Shown here piece after piece: positions 6,026-11,759 of a stretch of DNA of 11,759 bases. The notes beneath the pieces are model-generated. The model did not search any database and had not been told where the DNA came from. It saw nothing but the letters and a program-made list of their open reading frames with translations. Every line of letters begins with the position of its first letter. Position 1 is the first letter of the stretch. The DNA comes from an uncultured Campylobacter sp. GTDB taxonomy: Bacteria; Campylobacterota; Campylobacteria; Campylobacterales; Campylobacteraceae. The stretch is from the NCBI RefSeq assembly GCF_937997465.1, contig NZ_CALKTQ010000286.1, positions 1 to 11,759 of the forward strand, given 5' to 3'. The position numbers and the translations under genes were made by a program.

Positions 6026-8457
6026 AACACAAGATAATCTTTCATAAAATTTTATTTTTTACTATCGTTTGTATCGTATTTTTCGGTACCGTGATGACCT
6101 ATAAGGCTACTAAGGACTTAGTAACCGCTTATGAGTGGAAAGGCACGATAGAAAAGGTAATGGATGCTAACGACGAGGCGAATTTCTTGCTCGAAAAAAG
6201 CCTTCTAGAGGCCGACTACGACGCGATCATGCGCCATACGGCGGAGTTTCAAAAGGCTCTAAAAAAGCTTGATTCAAGCAATCTAATCTCCTTTGAAAAG
6301 CTAGCGTTAAACGAAAAAACTTTTAGCGAGCTAGAGGAGGCGGTTGAAAAAAGAGTCGAGCTAACCGACAAATTTAACTCCGTGACGATAATGGCAAAGC
6401 TCGTTTATAACGAAATAATCTTAAAATTCGAGGCTTTAGACGGGCTGTATTTTAACGAGCTGATTCCGCAAATTTTGATGTTTAGATACGACTTAAACAC
6501 CGATCTGGCGGCACCTAAAAAGCTTTTAAACGAGTATTTAAAGAACCCAAAACTAACTAAAAACGACGTAGGATTTTTATCGAGCGCGCAAAAACTGATC
6601 GGCCACTACGAGCAGGCGCAAAAGCTTTATAGAGATATAATTTCGCTCGGAATTTACAAAAAACTATCCGACCTCAAAGAAAGTAGCGAGCGCTACATAC
6701 AAAACGTCTTATCAAATTTACGTAGGACGATGGCGCTAGTGTTTGTGTTGTTTGGGCTTGCGTCGATATTTGTTTATATTTCTTATGCTAGAGCTAGAAA
6801 CAACATCAGACTACTAAACCGTTTCGAGCAAGCCGTCGATAATAGCTTTAACGCCATAACCTTTACCGACCTAGATAGAAAGGTCAAATACGTAAATAAA
6901 ATTTTCGAGCAAAATTTCGGATATAAATTTGAGGAGCTAAAAGATCAAAATATAAACATCATCAAGTCGCATCAGCACTCAAACGAATTTTATCAAGATA
7001 TGCTAAAAACGATAGAATCGGATCAAATTTGGCGATCCGACGAGCTAATAAGCAGAACAAAAAGCGGCGAACTCATATACGAGCAGGTTATTTTCTCTCC
7101 GCTTTTTAACGAAAGCGGCGACAAAGACGGCTACATGTCGATCAAATTTGATAAAACCAAAGAGATCGCGATGACAAAAGAGCTCGAAAACAAAAACAAA
7201 GAGCTGAAAAACGAAGCGCTAAAAGACAAGCTAACGGGGCTTGGTAGTTATTTTGCTCTGACGCAAAGGATGGAGCAGGGCTCGGGCGGCATGATCATCT
7301 ATATAAACATTAACAACTTTATGGATTTTCGGTTTTTTTATAAAACAAAGACCGTGGACGCCATCATTGCTTCATTTGCGACGACGCTTCAGCTTTGTAT
7401 CGACACTTATAAGATTGACGCGAACATTTATAGAGTGCAGTTTGATGAGTTTTGTATCTGGTACGGCGGTGACGATGCAGAGCGGGTCGTACGTAAATTT
7501 ATCGATTATTTTAAGGCAAATAATCTCTATATCACGGTTGAGGGGGCACGCGAGTTTATCCCTAATATCAAAATAACCATCGGCGTTAGCCTGCCTCAAG
7601 ACACTCCGCAAACAAACCGCCTAACTCAAGCCATGCTAGCTCACCACGAAGCTAAGCAAAACGGCGAAACGGTGCAGTTTTACACCGAAAACAGCCACAT
7701 AGAGCAGCAGTATTACCACAACCAAATCATGTCGCGCACCATCGAAAACGCGCTATATAACGATACCGTGATCGTCGAGTGTCAGCCGATCTACGACGTA
7801 TCTGGTGAAACGGCGCGGGTCAAATACTACGAAGTGCTCGTGCGCCTCATCGACGAAAACGGCAAGATCCGCTATCCGGGCGAGTTTTTGGACATAGCAA
7901 AGAAAATTTCGCTTTATAACGATATCACGAAAAAGGTCATCGAGCACGTATTTAGGCTAGTTGAGAAGTTTACGAATACAAGCTTTTCTATGAACCTTTC
8001 TAGCAGCGATATCGCAAACGAAAGCATAAGGGATCTCATCGAGAAAAAGCTACGCGTCTGCTCAAGGCCTGAGCACGTGTATTTTGAGATATTAGAGAGC
8101 GAGGGCGTGGATGATTATAAGATCGTAAATGACTTCATCAACAAGATCCGCGCCTACGACTGCAAAATTTCGATCGATGATTTCGGTAGCGGGTACTCAA
8201 ACTACTACCGCATCTTGGAGCTTGATATCGACACGATCAAGATCGACGGCTCAATCATCAAAAAGCTACCCTACGACAAAAATGCTAGGTATCTACTGCA
8301 AACTATCATCGACTTTGCCGGAAGACAGGGCTACAACGTCGTGGCGGAGTTTGTAAGCTCAGAGGAGATCCTCGCCGAGATAAAGAAATTTGGCATAAAA
8401 TACGCGCAGGGATTTTTGCTAGGCAAGCCGACCTCGCCGAGCAATATCGAGGAGTAA
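6022..8457 (+). CDS. membrane PAS-GGDEF-EAL protein, probable cyclic-di-GMP phosphodiesterase
   Basis: This 811-residue inner-membrane signalling protein has TM1 at about 7-27, a mainly helical periplasmic sensor region (about 28-235) and TM2 at about 237-256. A PAS domain follows (about 265-380) with a short coiled-coil linker (ELENKNKELKNEALKDK). The degenerate GGDEF domain (about 400-550) retains DKLTGLGSY (402-410) but reads QFDEF (473-477) at the active site and lacks the usual metal-binding DxD, so cyclase activity is unlikely. The EAL domain (about 570-805) keeps the phosphodiesterase residues: E604 in EVLVR, N658, E689 and E692 in FEILES, D719/D720 in DDFGSGYS, K740, E776 and Q796 in QGFLLGKP. 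It should hydrolyse cyclic-di-GMP, with the GGDEF perhaps serving as a GTP-binding regulator. Translational coupling to the upstream periplasmic peroxidase suggests a redox or peroxide signal. Confidence 0.9.
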   Translation: MKHKIIFHKILFFTIVCIVFFGTVMTYKATKDLVTAYEWKGTIEKVMDANDEANFLLEKSLLEADYDAIMRHTAEFQKALKKLDSSNLISFEKLALNEKTFSELEEAVEKRVELTDKFNSVTIMAKLVYNEIILKFEALDGLYFNELIPQILMFRYDLNTDLAAPKKLLNEYLKNPKLTKNDVGFLSSAQKLIGHYEQAQKLYRDIISLGIYKKLSDLKESSERYIQNVLSNLRRTMALVFVLFGLASIFVYISYARARNNIRLLNRFEQAVDNSFNAITFTDLDRKVKYVNKIFEQNFGYKFEELKDQNINIIKSHQHSNEFYQDMLKTIESDQIWRSDELISRTKSGELIYEQVIFSPLFNESGDKDGYMSIKFDKTKEIAMTKELENKNKELKNEALKDKLTGLGSYFALTQRMEQGSGGMIIYININNFMDFRFFYKTKTVDAIIASFATTLQLCIDTYKIDANIYRVQFDEFCIWYGGDDAERVVRKFIDYFKANNLYITVEGAREFIPNIKITIGVSLPQDTPQTNRLTQAMLAHHEAKQNGETVQFYTENSHIEQQYYHNQIMSRTIENALYNDTVIVECQPIYDVSGETARVKYYEVLVRLIDENGKIRYPGEFLDIAKKISLYNDITKKVIEHVFRLVEKFTNTSFSMNLSSSDIANESIRDLIEKKLRVCSRPEHVYFEILESEGVDDYKIVNDFINKIRAYDCKISIDDFGSGYSNYYRILELDIDTIKIDGSIIKKLPYDKNARYLLQTIIDFAGRQGYNVVAEFVSSEEILAEIKKFGIKYAQGFLLGKPTSPSNIEE

Positions 8458-8495
8458 AGCGCGCGGTGGCTTTGCGCCGTTAAATTTAGCTCGTC

Positions 8496-8527
8496 TTAGT
8501 CAAATTTGCCCGCTCAAATTTGACTAA
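8496..8527. terminator. long perfect inverted repeat, probable bidirectional terminator
   Basis: TTAGTCAAATTTG (8496-8508) and CAAATTTGACTAA (8515-8527) form a 13-bp perfect stem around a 6-base loop. It lies 38 bases after the EAL stop (plus strand) and overlaps the stop codon of the small minus-strand gene. There is no T-tract on either side, so intrinsic termination is not certain. The position between convergent transcripts favours a terminator. Confidence 0.5.
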
Positions 8528-8661
8528 TCCTGTATCCAGACCGCCAAAAATCCGAGCAAAAATATAACCAAAAATAATCCCGCCTGAAAATAAAAATTCT
8601 TTTTTAAATTTTCATTTATCAGAGCGCAAAGCTCGGAAATAAAGATGTATAGCTCGCTCAC
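8524..8661 (-). CDS. small single-span membrane protein, 45 residues
   Basis: On the minus strand a GTG at 8661 opens a 45-codon frame ending in TAG at 8524. The protein starts MSELYIFISE, has an amphipathic or charged middle (INENLKKN), and ends with one hydrophobic helix GLFLVIFLLGFLAVW (about 28-42) followed by IQD. The ribosome binding site AAAGGA (8672-8667) sits five bases before the GTG. The competing ATG at 8665 gives only 17 residues. It is transcribed in the same direction as the DUF1523 gene, 96 bp downstream of it, so it may belong to the same transcript. I recognise no family. The layout (short soluble N-terminus, C-terminal helix) resembles small regulatory membrane proteins, but function is unknown. 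It could be fortuitous, although the helix plus ribosome binding site make that less likely. Confidence 0.5.
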   Translation of the reverse strand: MSELYIFISELCALINENLKKNFYFQAGLFLVIFLLGFLAVWIQD

Positions 8662-8713
8662 GCATATCCTTTGGGCGCAAATTTTACGTCAAATTTGCCG
8701 CCCTCGCAGAGTC

Positions 8714-8749
8714 AAATTTGAGTGAGCCATTAAAAAACGACTCAAATTT
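8714..8749. repeat. inverted repeat downstream of the DUF1523 gene
   Basis: AAATTTGAGT (8714-8723) and ACTCAAATTT (8740-8749) are perfect 10-bp arms around 16 bases. The element begins nine bases after the DUF1523 stop codon (minus strand). It may slow or end transcription, but has no T-tract after the stem. It lies between the DUF1523 and small-protein genes. Confidence 0.35.
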
Positions 8750-8757
8750 AGCTTGTA

Positions 8758-9303
8758 TTATAAATTTGAGCTTGGCTCGTCTTTAAATTTCCTTCTAACA
8801 AAAGTGGCGCAAACCGCAAACGAAACCACCGTCAAAGCGTAAAATATATAGCTAAAAATAGGATTTGCGCGCGTTTCGCCATCTTTTAGCTTTTTAACCG
8901 AAACGGCGTTTCTAAACATATCTAGCATCGCGATACGCCAGCCGTAGTATTTGATCTGCGCCCTGCCTTCGCCCACTAGGCTCTGGGCGGCAGCTTGGAC
9001 ATCGGCGGAGTCAAATTTAAAATAAAGCGGCAAGCCCCAGCCCGTGTCCTCGTTTCGATACGGCATCACCTTCGTTCCGTTAATCTCGCGCGTGTAGATA
9101 AAATACGTATTTCGCGTCAAATCATCAGATTGATTTCGGTTGTCAGAAAAATCGTCTTTGTCCATGCGCCTAACCTCGCCGCCCGTGATGACCGCCTCGT
9201 CGTAGTGCGGAAAAGCGTAGTTTATCGCCGCAAACGCCAAAACGTGCAGGGCAATCAAGAAGCCAAAGATAAAATTTCGGAGATATTTTTTAAATTTTTG
9301 CAT
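8758..9303 (-). CDS. DUF1523 family membrane protein
   Basis: This 181-residue inner-membrane protein of unknown function has an N-terminal membrane segment (about 10-30, FIFGFLIALHVLAFAAINYAF), an extracytoplasmic domain and a C-terminal membrane segment (about 148-168). Both tails are probably cytoplasmic and basic. The family signature is visible as HYDEAVITGGEVRRMD (33-48) and YRNEDTGWGLPLYFKFDS (82-99), followed by AAAQSL, as I recall it from proteobacterial DUF1523 members. Length is typical. It lies just downstream of the nitric oxide reductase gene, in the same direction, with a hairpin terminator between. It may be reached by readthrough or use a weak TAAAAT at 9326-9321. Its ribosome binding site AAGGA lies in a small hairpin directly before the ATG. 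A link to nitric oxide metabolism is only suggested by position. Confidence 0.8.
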   Translation of the reverse strand: MQKFKKYLRNFIFGFLIALHVLAFAAINYAFPHYDEAVITGGEVRRMDKDDFSDNRNQSDDLTRNTYFIYTREINGTKVMPYRNEDTGWGLPLYFKFDSADVQAAAQSLVGEGRAQIKYYGWRIAMLDMFRNAVSVKKLKDGETRANPIFSYIFYALTVVSFAVCATFVRRKFKDEPSSNL

Positions 9304-9304
9304 T

Positions 9305-9321
9305 TTCGTCCTTTGGACGAA
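9305..9321 (-). promoter_or_regulatory. hairpin covering the DUF1523 ribosome binding site
   Basis: In the minus-strand transcript UUCGUCC-AAA-GGACGAA forms a 7-bp stem with a 3-base loop, ending one base before the AUG (AAUG). The Shine-Dalgarno AAGGA lies in the loop and 3' arm, so folding would hide it. This predicts translation control or low basal expression; no ligand or factor is identifiable. Confidence 0.45.
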
Positions 9322-9348
9322 TTTTACAAGATAGAAGTTTAGAAGAAG

Positions 9349-9373
9349 CTAAGCCCCTAAAACAGGGGCTTAG
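9349..9373 (-). terminator. norB terminator hairpin
   Basis: CTAAGCCCCT and AGGGGCTTAG form a perfect, GC-rich 10-bp stem with a 5-base loop (GTTTT on the transcript strand). It starts five bases after the norB stop codon and is followed by the pyrimidine-rich CTTCTTCTAAACTTCTATCTTG. The tail is not a pure T-run, so partial readthrough into the DUF1523 gene is possible. Confidence 0.75.
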
Positions 9374-9378
9374 GCGGA

Positions 9379-11625
9379 TTAGGCTTTGGCCTTGCAGCCG
9401 CAGCTTCCCGCGATAAATTTAAGAATCTGGATAAAGAAGCAAACGCCGCCGATGATGAAGATCGTATCACCGATCATCCTTAGCCAGCGTAAATTTTGCA
9501 AGTGATCCATTTGCAAGAACTCCGCACTTCTAGCGTACCACATACCGACATCTATCGCAGCGACGGCTTGATAAAGACCGATCGGAAGCAGCGATGCTAA
9601 AATCATCAGCATTAGTCCCGCATTTAGCGACCAAAAGCCCACTTTCATCAGCTTGTCGTTAAATTCTTGCCCTTTGAAAAGATAAAGCGCCACGAGCCAA
9701 ACAAAACCAAGAGCCAAAAATCCGTAAACTCCAAACAGCGCCGCGTGTCCGTGCACCGAAGTGGTGTTTAGGCCCTGGATGTAGAACAAAAATAGCGGCG
9801 GGTTGATAAGGAAGCCAAATACGCCCGCACCCAGCATATTCCAAAACGCCACCGCGATAAAGCAGTAAAGCGGCCATTTGAGATTTTTCGCCCAGCTTTG
9901 CGCGAACTGAAGCGAATACTGATGGAAGGCCTCTGCTCCAAGAAGCACCAAAGGCACGACCTCAAGCGCGGAAAAGCTAGCGCCCACAGCCATGATCGGA
10001 GTGGTCGTTCCGGCAAAATAAAGGTGGTGGAAGGTGCCAGGGATACCGCCGATCAAAAACAAGCTCGCACTTGCCAAGGTCGAATAGGTCGCAAATTTTT
10101 TGCCGACTAAGCCTAAAGATGCAAACACGAACGCAAGCGACGCGGTCGCAAACACCTCGAAAAAGCCCTCAACCCAAAGGTGAACGACCCACCAGCGCCA
10201 GTATTCCATTACAGGTAGCGGGCTTCTTTGACCGTAAAATAGTCCCGCGCCGTAGAAAAGTCCCACCGCGATAGCAGAAGCCGTAAAGATAGCTAGCAGG
10301 TTTTTATCGCCGTCAGCCTTAAATCCGCCGACGAATCCGCGAAGCACGAGCGCCATCCAGATAACAAGACCGACAAACAAAATAAGCTGCCAAACCCTGC
10401 CAAGCTCGATATACTCGTATCCTTGGTGTCCCAGCCAAAAGCTAGTAGACGTTTCCATCTTGCCCGCTATCGCCATGTACTCGCCGATAAAGCTACCCAC
10501 GACTAGGAAAAGCAGCGCGTAGAAAAGCAAATCCACGCCTAGTTTTTGAAATTTAGGATCCTTACCGCCGTTGATGATAGGCGCCAGGAAAAGTCCGGCC
10601 GCCAAAAAACCCGTCGCGATCCAGAAAATGCTCGCCTGGATGTGCCAAGTGCGCGCCAAAGAGTACGGGATGTACTGGGATAAATTTATGCCGTAAAACT
10701 CCTGTCCCTCGACCGTGTAGTGCGCCACGAAGCCGCCTATCATGATCTGGAAAACAAAAAGAGCTAGCGCTACGAAAAGGTATTTGCCAAGTGCCTTTTG
10801 AGACGGGGTCAAATTTAGTCTTGAAAGCGGATCGGCGTCGATAGGAGCGAGCCTTTCGTGATCTTTTTCTCCGTAGAAATTTGAAAACCAAACTAGTAAG
10901 CCAACGCCCGCGACTAAAATCGTAACGCTGATAATCGTCCAAAATACGTTTTCTTTCGTCGGAACGTTGTCGATTAGCGGCTCGTGCGGCCAGTTGTTCG
11001 TGTACGTAGCCTCGCTATTTGGGCGATTCGTCGCCGTAGCCCAGGTCGCCCAGAAGAAGAAATCATTTAGCTGCTCGCGGTTTTCCTCTTTAGCTAACGT
11101 GTTGTTTTTCATCGCGTAGTTTTCGCGTAGCTTTTGGTATTTTGGGTCGTTACCAAAAAGCCCGTTATACTCGTCACGTACTACCTTTGCCGCTGCGATC
11201 CTCTCGTCGCTGATCGTTATAACGCCGTTTTTTAGCGTATTCGTGCGGTATTCGCTCTTGGTTAGAGCCTTGATGTTGGCTTGTTGCTCGGCGTTTAGAG
11301 CGTCAAATTTAGCTCCGTAAAGCTGAGCGGCCTTAATATCCATAAACGCGACTAGCTCTTTATGTAGCCAATCAGCCGTCCAATCAGGCGCCTGATACGC
11401 TCCGTGTCCCCACACCGAGCCGACCTGCATACCGCCGATGCTTTGCCAGGCCTCTTGGCCTTTGTAAATTTGCTCTTGCTCGATTACGATTTTGCCGTTT
11501 TTATCGGCAAAACTCACCACCGGCGGCGCTTCGCGGTAAACCTCTACGCCGTAATAGCCGAGTATCCCGAAGGCGATAGTAACGACTGCTACCAGCGCCC
11601 ACCAATACTTCTTGTATTCACGCAT
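9379..11625 (-). CDS. norB: quinol-dependent nitric oxide reductase, single subunit (qNor)
   Basis: This protein reduces two NO to N2O at the inner membrane using quinol electrons, giving nitrosative-stress defence and anaerobic respiration. The 748 residues match the qNor class: an N-terminal extension with one membrane helix (9-28) and a periplasmic domain (about 35-220, EAWQSIGGMQVGSVWGHG), then the NorB heme-copper-oxidase-like core. Metal ligands seen are H328 (TWHIQ) and H627 for low-spin heme b, H625 (VHGHAALFG) for heme b3, and H482, H533 and H534 (VVHLWVEG, HHLYFAG) for the non-heme iron. E486, the conserved glutamate near FeB, is also present. No separate NorC cytochrome gene lies next to it, fitting the quinol type. 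The C-terminus ends in CGCKAKA. AAAGGAG lies seven bases before ATG. An FNR/CRP-type box and a palindrome in the promoter suggest oxygen- or NO-responsive control. Confidence 0.96.
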   Translation of the reverse strand: MREYKKYWWALVAVVTIAFGILGYYGVEVYREAPPVVSFADKNGKIVIEQEQIYKGQEAWQSIGGMQVGSVWGHGAYQAPDWTADWLHKELVAFMDIKAAQLYGAKFDALNAEQQANIKALTKSEYRTNTLKNGVITISDERIAAAKVVRDEYNGLFGNDPKYQKLRENYAMKNNTLAKEENREQLNDFFFWATWATATNRPNSEATYTNNWPHEPLIDNVPTKENVFWTIISVTILVAGVGLLVWFSNFYGEKDHERLAPIDADPLSRLNLTPSQKALGKYLFVALALFVFQIMIGGFVAHYTVEGQEFYGINLSQYIPYSLARTWHIQASIFWIATGFLAAGLFLAPIINGGKDPKFQKLGVDLLFYALLFLVVGSFIGEYMAIAGKMETSTSFWLGHQGYEYIELGRVWQLILFVGLVIWMALVLRGFVGGFKADGDKNLLAIFTASAIAVGLFYGAGLFYGQRSPLPVMEYWRWWVVHLWVEGFFEVFATASLAFVFASLGLVGKKFATYSTLASASLFLIGGIPGTFHHLYFAGTTTPIMAVGASFSALEVVPLVLLGAEAFHQYSLQFAQSWAKNLKWPLYCFIAVAFWNMLGAGVFGFLINPPLFLFYIQGLNTTSVHGHAALFGVYGFLALGFVWLVALYLFKGQEFNDKLMKVGFWSLNAGLMLMILASLLPIGLYQAVAAIDVGMWYARSAEFLQMDHLQNLRWLRMIGDTIFIIGGVCFFIQILKFIAGSCGCKAKA

Positions 11626-11649
11626 ACTTTGTCTCCTTTTGAAAAATTC

Positions 11650-11664
11650 GGATAAAGTTTATCC
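11650..11664 (-). promoter_or_regulatory. perfect palindrome over the predicted norB -10
   Basis: The minus strand reads GGATAAACTTTATCC, which is 7-bp arms around one base. It covers positions -1 to -15 of the start predicted from the upstream FNR/CRP-type box, and contains the -10 candidate TAAACT (11661-11656). A protein bound here would block polymerase, so a repressor operator is a reasonable reading. I do not recognise the motif. Confidence 0.45.
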
Positions 11665-11683
11665 AAAATAAATTTGCGCAAAA

Positions 11684-11697
11684 ATGATGTATATCAA
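11684..11697 (-). promoter_or_regulatory. FNR/CRP/NNR-type activator box of norB
   Basis: TTGAT-ATAC-ATCAT on the minus strand differs by one base from the FNR-type consensus TTGAT-N4-ATCAA. Placed at -41.5 (class II activation) it predicts a start at 11649. A -10 candidate TAAACT falls exactly at -12 to -7, leaving a 24-base leader containing the ribosome binding site. The consistency of these positions supports the site. Confidence 0.65.
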
Positions 11698-11700
11698 TAA

Positions 11701-11719
11701 AAGGACTAAATTTGTCCTT
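11701..11719. repeat. inverted repeat upstream of the norB activator box
   Basis: AAGGACTAAATTTGTCCTT is a near-perfect 19-bp palindrome with 6-bp outer arms AAGGAC/GTCCTT and an AAATTT centre. It sits four bases upstream of the FNR/CRP-type box. It could be a second regulator site or the terminator stem of a gene beyond the window (the minus strand continues TTTTATT). Confidence 0.4.
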
Positions 11720-11744
11720 AAAATATGCCTTATATTAAAAAATG

Positions 11745-11750
11745 TATAAT
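11745..11750 (+). promoter_or_regulatory. possible divergent promoter -10
   Basis: The plus strand reads TGTATAAT near the window end, a perfect -10. It would drive a rightward gene lying outside the window, divergent from norB. No -35 is evident and the downstream gene is not visible, so this is only a resemblance in AT-rich DNA. Confidence 0.25.
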
Positions 11751-11759
11751 TTCAAAAAT

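Larger units (their letters stand above)
8458..8757. other. AAATTT-rich intergenic stretch between the EAL and DUF1523 genes
   Basis: This 300-base stretch follows the EAL stop codon. It contains a 13-bp inverted repeat (8496-8527), a small minus-strand membrane-protein gene (8524-8661) and a second inverted repeat with 10-bp arms (8714-8723 and 8740-8749). At least eight copies of AAATTT are present. No RNA gene is recognised. Confidence 0.6.

Noticed and set aside
8646..8665. ATG at 8665 as start of a 17-residue peptide
   Set aside because: The product is very short and has no features; the overlapping GTG frame has the better-spaced ribosome binding site and a membrane helix.
10562..10942. 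126-codon minus-strand frame inside norB
   Set aside because: It is an alternative frame of a well-supported qNor gene, Arg-rich and without recognisable features.

Overview
The window looks like chromosomal DNA from an epsilonproteobacterium, most likely a higher-GC, human-associated Campylobacter (C. showae / C. rectus / C. curvus type). This is inferred from the gene families (NicO/DUF1007 protein inside a zinc ABC operon, short Fur-type regulator, single-subunit quinol nitric oxide reductase), from Campylobacter-like promoters (strong TATAAT with T-rich upstream DNA and weak -35), and from the extreme density of the palindrome AAATTT (about 90 copies by hand count, in genes and between them). 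I see no tRNA, rRNA, insertion sequence, phage gene or CRISPR array.

Region 1 (1-3778) is a metal-uptake locus. On the minus strand run znuA (periplasmic zinc-binding protein with a His-rich loop), a DUF1007-NicO membrane protein, and znuC (ATPase). These are packed with 0 and -4 bp spacing, and a further gene, probably the permease, would lie beyond base 1. Divergently transcribed is a very short Fur/Zur-family regulator. The 112-bp divergent gap carries two opposed promoters and two small palindromes placed to act on both.

Region 2 (3779-5097) holds an AAATTT-rich convergent spacer, a 4HBT acyl-CoA thioesterase (minus) and a divergent SAM-dependent methyltransferase (plus).

Region 3 (5098-8457) is a two-gene plus-strand operon with its own promoter. 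A secreted diheme cytochrome c peroxidase-like protein (TTG start) overlaps by ATGA a membrane PAS-GGDEF-EAL protein. The GGDEF is degenerate and the EAL residues are intact. This suggests a periplasmic redox sensor controlling a cyclic-di-GMP phosphodiesterase.

Region 4 (8458-11759) is transcribed leftward. qNor (norB) is preceded by an FNR/CRP-type box, a -10 and a perfect palindrome exactly over that -10, and it ends in a clear hairpin. Next comes a DUF1523 membrane protein whose ribosome binding site lies in a hairpin, then an unlisted 45-residue single-span membrane protein with GTG start. A 13-bp inverted repeat separates this group from the EAL gene.

Nothing here is a clear-cut new system. 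The most promising undescribed items are the peroxidase-EAL pair, the norB operator architecture with its downstream DUF1523 and small membrane protein, and the compact regulator with the palindromes in the znu gap.
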